From NCBI RefSeq assembly GCF_001425005.1, contig NZ_LMDB01000012.1, forward strand, positions 521,737-585,736: DNA of 64,000 bases. The letters run 5' to 3'. This document shows, one piece after another, positions 51,765 through 61,233 of the stretch. A program made the translations under genes and the position numbers. How positions within the stretch are numbered: position 1 is the stretch's first letter; every line of letters starts with the position of its first letter. The notes under the pieces were generated by a model, which was not told the DNA's origin, searched no databases, and was given only the letters and a program-made list of their open reading frames with translations. The stretch comes from Duganella sp. Root336D2 (GTDB taxonomy: Bacteria; Pseudomonadota; Gammaproteobacteria; Burkholderiales; Burkholderiaceae_D).

Positions 51765-53496
51765 AGAAGTAGCCCTGGATTTCGTCGCAGCCCTCTGCGA
51801 GCAGCAAACGTACCTGGTCCTCGGTCTCGACGCCTTCCGCAATCGCTTTCAGCCCGAGACTGTGCGCCAGGCTGATAACAGCGGTGACGATGGCATGATC
51901 TTCGGTATTGCTCGCCAGCCCGGAAGTAAAGCTTTTGTCGATTTTCAGCCGGTCGATCGGGAAGCGTTTCAGGTAACTGAGGTTGGAATACCCGGTGCCG
52001 AAGTCGTCGATCGCCAGATTGATGCCGATGGCGCGCAGGCGCTGCATCAGCGCGATGGAACCCATCGGGTCGCCCATCGACAGGCTTTCGGTCAGCTCCA
52101 GTTCCAGCAAGCCCGGGTCGATTGCGTACCTGCCCAGCGCATCTTCCACCGTAGTGTCGAAGTCCTGCCGCGCGAATTGCGAGGCCGCGATATTGACCGC
52201 CACCGGCACCACGGGCACGCCGGCATCGAGCCATTCGCGCAACGTGGCGCAAGTCTTTTCCAGCACCCATTTTCCGATATCGACAATCAGGTTGCTTTCC
52301 TCCGCCAGCGGGATGAATTCCATCGGCGGCACCAGGCCCAGCTCCGGCGACTGCCAGCGCAGCAAGGCTTCCAGGCCAGTCAGGCCGCCGCTGCGCAAAT
52401 CCATCTGCGGCTGGAAGTGCAGTACGAACTCGTCGCGCTGCAAGGCGCGCAGCAGGCCTTGTTCGAGCGTCACCCGCGCATCGAGCCTGTGCTGCATGTC
52501 CGGTGTGAAAAGTTGCACATTGCTGCAACGCTGGCCTTTGCAGTGGTACATGGCGATATCCGCATGGCGCAGCATTTCTTCCGCATGCAGGCCGTCGTCA
52601 GGATAGATACTCAGGCCGATGCTGCCGCTGATGACGTGCTGCTGGCCGGACAGCATGACCGGCTCCGCCAACTTGTCGCTGATGCGCTGCGCCAGCACGG
52701 CCGGCGTCGGATGGCCTTGCGAGCTGTCCAGCAACAGGACGAACTCGTCGCCGCCGAGGCGGGCCACGGTATCGCTGTCGCGTACGCAGGAGCGCAGCAC
52801 CGAAGCGACGATGCGCAGCAATTCATCGCCAACCGCATGGCCGCGGGTGTCGTTGATCTGTTTGAATTTGTCCAGGTCGACAAAGGCCACCGCCAGCGAG
52901 GTGCCGGCGCAGCGCGCCTTCTCGATTTCTTCGCCCAGGCGCTCCAGGAAGTAGGCGCGGTTGGCCAGGCCGGTCAGCTCATCGTGCGTAGCGCGGTGGC
53001 GAATTGCCACCTGCTGCAGGCGCTCGGTGACATCGTGCGCCGCATGCATCACCGAATCGCGATTATTGAAGCGGATCGAACATCCAAAGAATTCCACGTC
53101 CACCGGCGTGCCGTCCAGCCGCAGCAGGCGCAGTTCGCTGCGCGGGCGCTGGTGCACCTTATCGAGTTCCATCGGGGTCCAGGCTTCGACGGCCGCATGG
53201 AACTGCTCCGGTACCCGGTCGATGGCCAGGGTGCCAAGCAATTGCTCGGGACAGCTGGCGCCGAACAGGCGCAAGGCGGCCAGGTTCAGGAAGCTGATGC
53301 GGCCCTCGCTGTGAATCCAGATTGCGTCGGGTGCCAGTTCCACCAGGTTGCGGTAGCGCAGTTCGCTTTCCTGCAGGAACTGGTTTTTCTCGTAGAGCTC
53401 ACGGCTTTTTTGCTCCAGCAATGACTCCGCCTCCTTGCGCGCAGTGCGTTCGCGCTGCAGGGTTCGGGCCGAAACGAGGTCAGGCGTGCTCTCCAT
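51670..53496 (-). CDS. PAS-GGDEF-EAL cyclic-di-GMP signalling protein
   Basis: This 608-residue cytoplasmic protein has a coiled coil (ERTARKEAESLLEQKSRELY), a PAS domain (LVELAPDAIWIHSEGRISFL), a GGDEF domain with the intact motif LGGDEF (diguanylate cyclase) and an EAL domain with LEALLRW and DDFGTGYSNLSYLKRFPID (phosphodiesterase). It could make and/or break c-di-GMP, depending on the signal. The ATG at 53496 with AGGA before it is preferred over the TTG at 53532. The stretch 53533-53596 holds no gene. The last 95 bp overlap the convergent binding-protein gene. Confidence 0.9.
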   Translation of the reverse strand: MESTPDLVSARTLQRERTARKEAESLLEQKSRELYEKNQFLQESELRYRNLVELAPDAIWIHSEGRISFLNLAALRLFGASCPEQLLGTLAIDRVPEQFHAAVEAWTPMELDKVHQRPRSELRLLRLDGTPVDVEFFGCSIRFNNRDSVMHAAHDVTERLQQVAIRHRATHDELTGLANRAYFLERLGEEIEKARCAGTSLAVAFVDLDKFKQINDTRGHAVGDELLRIVASVLRSCVRDSDTVARLGGDEFVLLLDSSQGHPTPAVLAQRISDKLAEPVMLSGQQHVISGSIGLSIYPDDGLHAEEMLRHADIAMYHCKGQRCSNVQLFTPDMQHRLDARVTLEQGLLRALQRDEFVLHFQPQMDLRSGGLTGLEALLRWQSPELGLVPPMEFIPLAEESNLIVDIGKWVLEKTCATLREWLDAGVPVVPVAVNIAASQFARQDFDTTVEDALGRYAIDPGLLELELTESLSMGDPMGSIALMQRLRAIGINLAIDDFGTGYSNLSYLKRFPIDRLKIDKSFTSGLASNTEDHAIVTAVISLAHSLGLKAIAEGVETEDQVRLLLAEGCDEIQGYFFSRPLPEPAAREILLRRPTLPLPSDKSRGAG

Positions 53497-53596
53497 GTTC
53501 CTGAGTATACGTAGGAGATTTCCCACCGACAATTAACCATTACAACCATTTGTAGATCCGCAACGCATTTCGCAATATGAAATCAACTTCCGCAAT

Positions 53597-53629
53597 TTGA
53601 AAAACAAAGGATTCGCTGATAGAATCCTT
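53597..53629 (+). promoter_or_regulatory. Promoter with dyad operator of pyruvate dehydrogenase operon
   Basis: TTGAAA (53597) and TAGAAT (53620) are 17 bp apart, a good sigma-70 promoter. AAGGATTC and GAATCCTT (53607-53629) form a perfect eight-base dyad with a seven-base spacer over the same promoter, so a repressor there could block polymerase. Confidence 0.7.
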
Positions 53630-53719
53630 CACACTTAGCCAAAGTCTTAGTAAATAATCACCTGCACCGTCCGGAGACATAAAGGGTGGGGCGCCTTCAA
53701 TCGATAGGAGACTAGTTAC

Positions 53720-56416
53720 ATGTCAGCTCAACTTGACCAGGTCACGGCACAAACGGCCAACGATCCTGATGCACAGGAAACCAAAGAATGGCTGGAGGCG
53801 TTGGAAGCCGTCCTGGAAAACGAAGGCCCTGAGCGTGCCCACTACCTGATGGAGCGACTGGTCGACCTGGCGCGCCGCCGCGGCGCCGATATCCCGTTCT
53901 CCGCCAACACCGCCTACGTCAACACCATCCCCGCCCATAAAGAAGCCCACTGCCCAGGCAACCTGGAATACGAAGAGCGCCTGCGCTCGTGGATGCGCTG
54001 GAACGCGATGGCAATGGTGGTCAAGGCCAACCGCGCCGACGGCGACCTGGGTGGCCACCTGTCCTCGTTCGCCTCGCTGGCGAACATGCTGGGCATCGGC
54101 TTTAACCACTTCTGGAAAGCCGAGAGCGAGACCCACGGCGGCGACCTGCTGTACATCCAGGGCCACTCCTCCCCAGGCGTCTACGCGCGCGCCTTCCTGG
54201 AAGGTCGCCTGAGCGAAGAACAGCTGCTGAACTTCCGCAAGGAAGTGGACGGCAAAGGCCTGTCTTCCTATCCGCACCCGAAACTGATGCCGGAATTCTG
54301 GCAGTTCCCGACCGTGTCGATGGGACTGGGCCCGCTGATGGCGATCTACCAGGCACGCTTCCTGAAGTACTTGCACGCACGCGGCATCGCCAACACCGAA
54401 GGCCGTAAAGTCTGGGCCTTCTGCGGCGACGGCGAGATGGACGAACCGGAATCGATGGGCGCGATCGGCATGGCTGCCCGCGAACAGCTGGACAACCTGA
54501 ACATCGTAGTCAACTGTAACCTGCAGCGCCTGGACGGTCCGGTGCGCGGCAACGGCAAGATCATCCAGGAGCTGGAAGCGGACTTCCGCGGCGCCGGCTG
54601 GAACGTCATCAAAGTCATCTGGGGCCCGGGCTGGGACAACCTGCTGGCACAGGACAAGGACGGCATCCTGCAGAAGGTGATGATGGAAACCGTCGACGGC
54701 GAATACCAGAACTACAAGGCCAAGGACGGCGCCTACGTGCGCAAGCACTTCTTCGGCAAGCATCCGAAGCTGCTGGAAATGGTCGCCAACATGTCCGACG
54801 ACGACATCTGGCGCCTGACCCGCGGCGGCCACGATCCGCACAAGATCTACGCCGCATTCAAGCAGGCCAACGAATCCGTCGGCAAGCCAACCGTGCTGCT
54901 GGTGAAGACCGTCAAGGGCTTCGGCATGGGCAAGTCCGGCGAAGCGCGCAACACCGCGCACCAGACCAAGAAGCTGGACGACGAAGCGATCCGCGAAATG
55001 CGCGACCGCTTCAACATCCCGATCCCGGACGACAAGCTGAAAGACATCCCGTTCTTCAAGCCGTCCGACGACGCGCCTGAAATGAAGTACCTGCACGAGC
55101 GCCGCAAAGCGCTGGGCGGCTACCTGCCGTCGCGCCGCACCAAGGCCGACGAGCAACTGGTAGTACCGGGCCTGGACGCCTTCAAGGCCGTGACCGACCC
55201 GACTCCGGAAGGCCGCGAGATCTCCACCACCCAGGCTTATGTGCGTATCATCACCGCACTGCTGCGCGACCAGTCCCTGGGCCAGCGTGTGGTGCCTATC
55301 CTGGTTGACGAGTCCCGTACCTTCGGTATGGAAGGCCTGTTCCGCCAGATCGGTATCTTCAACCAGCAAGGCCAGTTGTACGAGCCGGTCGACAAAGACC
55401 AGGTGATGTACTACCGCGAAGACAAGGCCGGCCAGATCCTGCAGGAAGGTATCAACGAAGCGGGCGGCATGAGCTCGTGGATCGCCGCCGCGACTTCGTA
55501 CTCGACCAACAACCGCGTGATGATCCCGTTCTTCACCTACTACTCGATGTTCGGCCTGCAGCGCGTTGGCGACCTGGCATGGGCGGCAGGCGATATGCGC
55601 GCACGCGGCTTCCTGATGGCAGGTACCGCCGGCCGCACCACGCTGAACGGCGAAGGCCTGCAGCACGAAGATGGCCACAGCCACATCGTTGCCGCGACCA
55701 TCCCGAACTGCGTGCCGTACGACCCTACTTTTGGCCATGAACTGGCTGTGATCATCCAGGACGGCCTGCGCCGCATGGTCGGTGAGCAGGAAGACGTGTT
55801 CTACTACATCACCATCATGAACGAGAACTATGCCCACCCAGGCTTGAAGCCAGGCCAGGAAGAGGGCATCCTGAAGGGCATGTACCTGCTGCAAGAAGGC
55901 GATAAAGCCGCCAAGCAGCGCGTGCAGCTGGTCGGCTCCGGCACCATCCTGCGCGAATCCATCTTCGCCGCGGAACTGCTGAAGAACGACTGGAACATCG
56001 CCGCCGACGTGTGGTCCGCTCCTTCGCTGACCCTGGTGGCGCGCGATGGCCAGGATTGCGACCGCTGGAACATGGTCAACCCGACCAAGGAGCAGCGCGT
56101 GCCTTACGTGACCGGCCTGCTGAAGGACAGCACCGGCCCGATCGTTGCCACCACTGACTACATGCGTGCATTTGCCGACCAGATCCGTCCATACATCCCT
56201 GCCGGCCGCACCTACAAGGTGCTGGGCACCGATGGCTTTGGCCGTTCGGACAGCCGCGCCAAGCTGCGCGAGTTCTTCGAGGTGAACCGTTACTACATCA
56301 CCGTCGCTTCCCTGCGCGCCCTGGCGGACGAAGGCAAGATCGCGATGTCGGTGGTGGAAGACGCCATCAAGAAGTACGGCATCAACCCGAACAAGCCAAA
56401 TCCGGTGACCCAATAA
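53720..56416 (+). CDS. aceE: Pyruvate dehydrogenase E1 component (homodimeric)
   Basis: This 898-residue thiamine-diphosphate enzyme decarboxylates pyruvate and transfers the acetyl group to E2. Features: NTIPAHKEAHCPGNLEYEER, the ThDP motif region VWAFCGDGEMDEPESMGAIG and NIVVNCNLQRLDGPVRGNGK (GDG...NLQ type), and QIRPYIPAGRTYKVLGTDGF near the end. Length is typical of the single-chain E1. It is the first gene of the aceE-aceF-lpdA operon, with aceF starting 21 bp on. Confidence 0.97.
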   Translation: MSAQLDQVTAQTANDPDAQETKEWLEALEAVLENEGPERAHYLMERLVDLARRRGADIPFSANTAYVNTIPAHKEAHCPGNLEYEERLRSWMRWNAMAMVVKANRADGDLGGHLSSFASLANMLGIGFNHFWKAESETHGGDLLYIQGHSSPGVYARAFLEGRLSEEQLLNFRKEVDGKGLSSYPHPKLMPEFWQFPTVSMGLGPLMAIYQARFLKYLHARGIANTEGRKVWAFCGDGEMDEPESMGAIGMAAREQLDNLNIVVNCNLQRLDGPVRGNGKIIQELEADFRGAGWNVIKVIWGPGWDNLLAQDKDGILQKVMMETVDGEYQNYKAKDGAYVRKHFFGKHPKLLEMVANMSDDDIWRLTRGGHDPHKIYAAFKQANESVGKPTVLLVKTVKGFGMGKSGEARNTAHQTKKLDDEAIREMRDRFNIPIPDDKLKDIPFFKPSDDAPEMKYLHERRKALGGYLPSRRTKADEQLVVPGLDAFKAVTDPTPEGREISTTQAYVRIITALLRDQSLGQRVVPILVDESRTFGMEGLFRQIGIFNQQGQLYEPVDKDQVMYYREDKAGQILQEGINEAGGMSSWIAAATSYSTNNRVMIPFFTYYSMFGLQRVGDLAWAAGDMRARGFLMAGTAGRTTLNGEGLQHEDGHSHIVAATIPNCVPYDPTFGHELAVIIQDGLRRMVGEQEDVFYYITIMNENYAHPGLKPGQEEGILKGMYLLQEGDKAAKQRVQLVGSGTILRESIFAAELLKNDWNIAADVWSAPSLTLVARDGQDCDRWNMVNPTKEQRVPYVTGLLKDSTGPIVATTDYMRAFADQIRPYIPAGRTYKVLGTDGFGRSDSRAKLREFFEVNRYYITVASLRALADEGKIAMSVVEDAIKKYGINPNKPNPVTQ

Positions 56417-56437
56417 ATAGAAGACGGAGCAAACACT

Positions 56438-58111
56438 ATGAGCATGGTTGAAGTGAAAGTCCCGGATATCGGCGACTTCAAGGAAGTTGAAGTCATCGAG
56501 CTGATGGTCAAGGTGGGCGACACGATCAAGGTTGACCAGTCGCTGGTGACCGTTGAATCGGACAAGGCATCGATGGAGATCCCTTCGTCGCAGGCTGGTG
56601 TCGTCAAGGAAATCAAAGTGAAGGTGGGCGACAAGGTGGCCGAAGGCTCGCTGCTGCTGGTCGTTGAAGCTTCCGGCGCTGCCGCTGCACCTGCAGCAGC
56701 TCCCGCAGCTCCCGCAGCGGCTGCTGCGCCGGCACCGGCCCCAGCCCCAGCGCCCGCCGCAGCTGCCGCGCCAGCGCCGGCCGCTGCATCGGCCGGCCCG
56801 GTCGAGGTGAAGGTGCCGGACATCGGCGACTTCAAGGAAGTGGAAGTCATCGAAGTACTGGTCAAGGTTGGCGACACCATCGCCAAAGACCAGTCGCTGG
56901 TGACCGTCGAATCCGACAAAGCCTCGATGGAAATTCCATCGTCGCACGCCGGCGTGGTGAAAGAGATCAAGGTCAAGGTAGGCGACAAGGTCGCTGAAGG
57001 CTCGCTGGTGCTGATCGTCGATGCGGTCGGCGGCGCCCCGGCAGCCGCGCCTGCAGCCGCAGCATCCGCGCCAGCTACTGCACCGGCCGCAGCTCCTGCA
57101 GCCGCTCCAGCCGCCAGCGCCGTTGCCCCAGCGCCCGCAGCATCTTCCGCGCCGTCCACCCCTGCGGTGAACGGCAAGCTCGCCCACGCCTCCCCATCCG
57201 TCCGCAAGTTCGCGCGCGAACTGGGCGTGGACGTGACCCGCGTTGGCGGCACCGGTCCGAAAGGCCGTGTGAGCCAGCTGGACGTGCAGAACTACGTCAA
57301 AGGCATCGTCTCCGGCGCGGTAGCATCGCCGGGCGCCGCGCCGGCCGCCGCTGGCGGTGGTGCAGGCCTGAACCTGCTGCCGTGGCCGTCGCTGGACTTC
57401 AGCAAATTCGGCGAAACCGAACTGTCCCCGCTGCCGCGCATCAAGAAGATCTCCGGCCCGAACCTGCATCGCAACTGGGTCATGATCCCGCACGTGACGC
57501 AGTTCGAAGACGCCGACATCACCGACCTGGAACAGTTCCGCGTCGACAGCAACAACGCCAATGCCAAGAACAAGGACGCCGTCAAGCTCACCATGCTGGC
57601 GTTCGTGATCAAGGCCTCCGTCTCGGCGCTGAAGAAATACCCGACCTTCAATTCCTCGCTGGACGAGAAGGGCGAGAACCTTATCCTGAAGAAGTACTAC
57701 AACATCGGCTTCGCCGCCGACACGCCGCAAGGCCTGGTGGTACCGGTGGTGAAGAATGCCGACCAGAAGTCCGTGTCGCAGATCGCCAAGGAAATGGGCG
57801 AACTTTCGCTGGCAGCGCGCGAAGGCAAGCTGAAACCGACCGACATGCAGGGCGCCTGCTTCACCATCTCGTCGCTGGGCGGCATCGGCGGTACTGCCTT
57901 CACCCCGATCGTGAACGCACCGGAAGTGGCGATCCTCGGCCTGTCCAAGTCCTCCATGAAGCCAGTATGGGACGGCAAGCAATTCGTGCCGCGCCTGATG
58001 CTGCCGCTGTCGCTGTCATACGACCACCGCGTGGTCGACGGCGCGTCCGGTGCCCGCTTCGCTGCATACCTGGCCGAAGTACTGGCCGATATGCGCAAGA
58101 TCCTGCTGTAA
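56438..58111 (+). CDS. aceF: Pyruvate dehydrogenase E2, dihydrolipoyl acetyltransferase
   Basis: This 557-residue core enzyme of the complex has two lipoyl domains (lipoyl-lysine in [13 protein letters not shown] at about residue 45 and again near 165), each followed by an Ala/Pro-rich hinge, a peripheral-subunit-binding domain ([20 protein letters not shown], around 248) and a catalytic domain ending with the acetyltransferase motif [13 protein letters not shown]. It transfers the acetyl group to CoA. The 10-bp gap to lpdA suggests coupling. Confidence 0.96.
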   Translation: MSMVEVKVPDIGDFKEVEVIELMVKVGDTIKVDQSLVTVESDKASMEIPSSQAGVVKEIKVKVGDKVAEGSLLLVVEASGAAAAPAAAPAAPAAAAAPAPAPAPAPAAAAAPAPAAASAGPVEVKVPDIGDFKEVEVIEVLVKVGDTIAKDQSLVTVESDKASMEIPSSHAGVVKEIKVKVGDKVAEGSLVLIVDAVGGAPAAAPAAAASAPATAPAAAPAAAPAASAVAPAPAASSAPSTPAVNGKLAHASPSVRKFARELGVDVTRVGGTGPKGRVSQLDVQNYVKGIVSGAVASPGAAPAAAGGGAGLNLLPWPSLDFSKFGETELSPLPRIKKISGPNLHRNWVMIPHVTQFEDADITDLEQFRVDSNNANAKNKDAVKLTMLAFVIKASVSALKKYPTFNSSLDEKGENLILKKYYNIGFAADTPQGLVVPVVKNADQKSVSQIAKEMGELSLAAREGKLKPTDMQGACFTISSLGGIGGTAFTPIVNAPEVAILGLSKSSMKPVWDGKQFVPRLMLPLSLSYDHRVVDGASGARFAAYLAEVLADMRKILL

Positions 58112-58121
58112 GGAGGCCGCG

Positions 58122-59888
58122 ATGATCGAAGTTAAAGTACCGAACATCGGCGACTTCAAGGAAGTTGAAGTGATCGAACTGCTGGTCAAGGTTGGCGATA
58201 CCGTCAAGGTCGACCAATCGCTGGCCACCGTGGAATCCGACAAGGCATCGATGGAGATTCCATCGACCCACGCAGGCGTGATCAAGGAGCTGAAGATCAA
58301 GGTCGGCGACAAGGTGAGCGAAGGCTCGGCGCTGATGGTGGTCGAGGAGACCTCCGGCGCAGCCGCAGCCCCGGCCGCCGCCGCCCCAGCCCCGGCACCA
58401 GCCGCCGCACCCGCACCGGCAGCTCCTGCAAGCGCGCCGCAAGCCGGCGGTTACGCCGGCCAGGTCGACGTCACCTGCGACATGATGGTCCTGGGCGGCG
58501 GCCCGGGCGGCTATTCCGCCGCCTTCCGCTCCGCAGACCTGGGCATGAACACCGTGCTGGTCGAGAAATACGCGACCCTGGGCGGCGTATGCCTGAACGT
58601 CGGCTGCATCCCATCGAAAGCCCTGCTGCACCTGGCCGCCGTGGTGGACGAAACCAGCCACATGGCCAAGAACGGCGTCACTTTCGCCAAGCCGACGATT
58701 GACATCGACCAGGTGCGCAGCTACAAGGACGGCGTCATCAAGAAGATGACCACCGGCCTGGCCGGCATGGCCAAGATGCGCAAGGTGAACGTAGTGCAGG
58801 GCGTCGGCCAGTTCCTCAGCCCGAACCATATCGAAGTCACCGCAGCAGACGGCAGCAAGAAGGTAGTCCAGTTCAAGCAAGCCATCATCGCCGCTGGTTC
58901 CAGCGTGGTGAAGCTGCCATTCGTCCCTGAAGACAAGCGCATCGTCGACAGCACCGGCGCACTCGAACTGCGCTTCATGCCGAAGAAGATGCTGGTCATC
59001 GGCGGCGGCATCATCGGCCTGGAAATGGCCACCGTCTACAGCACTTTCGGCGCGCGTATCGACGTGGTCGAAATGATGGACGGCCTGATGCAAGGCGCCG
59101 ACCGCGAAGCCGTCAAGGTCTGGCAGAAGTACAACGAGAAGCGCTTCGACCGCATCATGACCAAGACCAAGACCGTCGGCGTGGAAGCGCTGCCGGAAGG
59201 TATCAAGGTCACCTTCGAAGCAGCCGAAGCCGGCGCCACCGCACCGGAACCGCAGCTGTACGACATGGTCCTGGTAGCAGTCGGCCGCAGCCCGAACGGC
59301 AAGAAGCTCGCCGCCGACAAGGCCGGCGTGGTGGTCACCGACCGCGGCTTCATCAACGTCGACAGCCAGATGCGCACCAATGTACCGCACATCTTCGCCA
59401 TCGGCGACATCGTCGGCCAGCCAATGCTTGCCCACAAAGCCGTGCACGAAGCGCACGTCGCAGCAGAAGCAGCCCATGGCGAGAAAGCCTACTTCGACGC
59501 CAAGATCATTCCATCGGTAGCCTACACCGATCCGGAAGTGGCATGGGCCGGCATCACCGAAGACGAAGCGAAAGCCAAAGGCATCAAGGTTGAAAAGGGC
59601 CACTTCCCATGGGCAGCCAGCGGCCGCGCCGTGGCGAACGGCCGCGACGAAGGCTTCACCAAGCTGCTGTTCGATGCGGAGACCCACCGCATCATCGGCG
59701 GCACCATCGTCGGCACGCACGCCGGCGACATGATCGGTGAAATCGCCCTGGCGATCGAAATGGGCGCCGACGGCATCGACATCGGCAAGACGATCCACCC
59801 GCACCCGACCCTGGGCGAATCGATCGGCATGGCGGCCGAAGCCTACGAAGGCGTCTGCACCGACCTGCCGCCACCGCGCAAGCGCTAA
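58122..59888 (+). CDS. lpdA: Dihydrolipoyl dehydrogenase (E3) with N-terminal lipoyl domain
   Basis: This 588-residue FAD enzyme reoxidises the dihydrolipoyl groups of E2 with NAD. It carries an extra N-terminal lipoyl domain ([16 protein letters not shown], residues about 2-80) and Ala/Pro hinge, as known in betaproteobacteria, then the FAD motif MVLGGGPGGYSAAFRSADLG, the redox-active GGVCLNVGCIPSKAL and the C-terminal dimer interface with HAHPT-like HPHPTLGESIG. GGAGG precedes the ATG. It closes the operon. Confidence 0.96.
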   Translation: MIEVKVPNIGDFKEVEVIELLVKVGDTVKVDQSLATVESDKASMEIPSTHAGVIKELKIKVGDKVSEGSALMVVEETSGAAAAPAAAAPAPAPAAAPAPAAPASAPQAGGYAGQVDVTCDMMVLGGGPGGYSAAFRSADLGMNTVLVEKYATLGGVCLNVGCIPSKALLHLAAVVDETSHMAKNGVTFAKPTIDIDQVRSYKDGVIKKMTTGLAGMAKMRKVNVVQGVGQFLSPNHIEVTAADGSKKVVQFKQAIIAAGSSVVKLPFVPEDKRIVDSTGALELRFMPKKMLVIGGGIIGLEMATVYSTFGARIDVVEMMDGLMQGADREAVKVWQKYNEKRFDRIMTKTKTVGVEALPEGIKVTFEAAEAGATAPEPQLYDMVLVAVGRSPNGKKLAADKAGVVVTDRGFINVDSQMRTNVPHIFAIGDIVGQPMLAHKAVHEAHVAAEAAHGEKAYFDAKIIPSVAYTDPEVAWAGITEDEAKAKGIKVEKGHFPWAASGRAVANGRDEGFTKLLFDAETHRIIGGTIVGTHAGDMIGEIALAIEMGADGIDIGKTIHPHPTLGESIGMAAEAYEGVCTDLPPPRKR

Positions 59889-59900
59889 GCTTGCTCCAGC

Positions 59901-59941
59901 AAAATGTCCACCTAGGGGTCAGGAACGAAAGTGGACATTTT
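59901..59941. repeat. REP-like hairpin, left of transposase remnant
   Basis: AAAATGTCCAC and GTGGACATTTT form 11-base arms around an AGGGGTCAGGAACGAAA loop. The inverted equivalent is at 60481-60535 on the other side of the transposase remnant. Confidence 0.75.
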
Positions 59942-59948
59942 CTCTTCT

Positions 59949-60423
59949 TCAACGCGCAGCTTCGGCTGCGCGCATTCTTTGTACCGTCTTCGTTGAAACT
60001 TTGAAATGCTCTGCGATTTGAGTGGGGCTGTGCTCGCCTGCACGCAAGGCTTCAGCGATGGCTTGCTGACGGTCCATTTTGTCGGTAACGATGGGCAGGG
60101 GAGGTGGTTTCAATGGGTTGTGTCCGCCAATCCCGGCGGATATGAAGTCACAATACGCCCGGATGCGTTCGGTATCGTTTGCACCGTGAGAGCGCGCTCG
60201 AATGGTCGTTATATCGCAGCAGATGGAAATGGTTCGGCATCTGGCAATACGCATGGCAGATGAATCCGAAGCGGTCGGCGGTGCGCGCGACCAGGCCATG
60301 CCAGATCAGGTAATCGCGCTCGTCAAGATAGATATTGGCCTTGCGATTGCCACGTGCGGTGACGTGGTAGAAGGCATCTGGGAGCAGGGGCGTGGTGGTC
60401 GGCTCATTCACCGACGATAGCAC
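59949..60423 (-). pseudogene. Decayed REP-associated tyrosine transposase (RAYT)
   Basis: The N-terminal part reads PDAFYHVTARGNRKANIYLD and CHAYCQMPNHFHLL, which are the HUH-type motifs (His-x-His) of REP-associated transposases. After HFHLL the frame degenerates. The C-terminal end is found in another frame (KMDRQQAIAEALRAGEHSPT; then IAEHFKVSTKTVQRMR), a helix-turn-helix typical of the end of these enzymes. More than half of the roughly 310-340 residues of intact members, including the catalytic Tyr helix, is missing. It is therefore a pseudogene with an internal deletion and frameshift, flanked by mirrored REP hairpins. Confidence 0.8.
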
Positions 60424-60480
60424 CGTGACAATAAAGTGAACTGATCTAGATCAGGGGAGGGCGGAGACCTGGGGAGGAAC

Positions 60481-60535
60481 AAAAATGTCCACTTTTGTTC
60501 CTGCCGGATCGCCGGACCGCCCCAAGGTGGACATT
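60481..60535. repeat. REP-like hairpin, right of transposase remnant
   Basis: AAAAATGTCCAC (60481) and GTGGACATT (end 60535) form a stem around GC-rich bases. Read in reverse it carries the same AGGAAC and AAAGTGGACATTTT elements as the left copy, so the two are inverted copies. It touches the stop codon of the gene at 60534. Confidence 0.7.
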
Positions 60536-60848
60536 ACTTCTGGTTGCGGTATTGCTCGTAGTGCTGGCTGTAGTCGTTCCAGTTGTCGTCGAACATTTTA
60601 CCGAATTGGTCCATGAAGTAAGCCTTGGCTTCTTCTTTCTTGGCGTTGTAGGTTTCCAGGTCGCCCTGGGCGCGGGCTACCAGGAAGATGTTGTAGCGGG
60701 CGGCTGCGAACAGCAGGCTGGCGCCAACCAGCTGTGGCGCGCCTTTATTGCTGTTTTCGTGGGCGTTGGCCAGTGCAATGTAGGCGTCGATGTTCTCGAA
60801 GAATTTCTGGTCGTCGTTTTGCTGCTGTTGGGTTGCTTGTTCGCTCAT
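60534..60848 (-). CDS. DUF3144 domain protein
   Basis: This 104-residue soluble protein matches DUF3144: QKFFENIDAYIALANAHENS, LVGASLLFAAARYNIFLVAR and FMDQFGKMFDDNWNDYSQHY are the family's conserved blocks. Family length is about 85-105. Function unknown. Confidence 0.85.
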   Translation of the reverse strand: MSEQATQQQQNDDQKFFENIDAYIALANAHENSNKGAPQLVGASLLFAAARYNIFLVARAQGDLETYNAKKEEAKAYFMDQFGKMFDDNWNDYSQHYEQYRNQK

Positions 60849-60912
60849 GATTCACTACCAATAAGTTGATACTAGGGGTGGGCATCGTGACACATGAAGC
60901 GGGTTGCTGCAA

Positions 60913-60938
60913 TAAAAAACCGGGCTTTTGCCCGGTTT
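60913..60938 (-). terminator. Terminator of the 60-aa protein gene
   Basis: On the minus strand AAACCGGGC and GCCCGGTTT pair and continue into TTTTATT, just past the stop at 60943. Confidence 0.85.
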
Positions 60939-60942
60939 GTTG

Positions 60943-61125
60943 TTAGCTCGCTATGAAGCGCTCTGGGATTTCGATGCCGCCGCTATTGGCAGCTTCTGCA
61001 TAGGCCTTCAGTTCATTGATCGCGGCGTCCAGGTGTTCCTTGTTGGGGTTTGCCTGGAAGCCTTTGATGCGCTCGTTAATCGTGGCGATTTTCCTGCTCC
61101 ATTCGAGCCGATCGACCTTGCTCAT
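60943..61125 (-). CDS. Small helical hypothetical protein, 60 aa
   Basis: It encodes 60 residues (MSKVDRLEWSRKIATINERI, then KEHLDAAINELKAYAEAANS), almost all helical and charged, without a signal peptide. GGGAGG precedes the ATG at 61125 and a strong terminator follows, so it is a genuine small gene. No family was recognised. Confidence 0.65.
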   Translation of the reverse strand: MSKVDRLEWSRKIATINERIKGFQANPNKEHLDAAINELKAYAEAANSGGIEIPERFIAS

Positions 61126-61233
61126 ACAACCTCCCACTTTAATTATGTTCTTGAGAAGGTCAGTATCCGGCAGCTACCCGAAGGGCCACCGTGCGCTAGC
61201 GCACATACGCTGCCGCGCACGCTTAAAGGGCAC

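Noticed and set aside
53723..57982. A 1419-residue open frame on the minus strand across aceE and aceF
   Set aside because: It is the antisense of strongly conserved genes, has His/Asp/Gly/Val-rich non-protein composition, and arises from the high GC third positions of the real genes.
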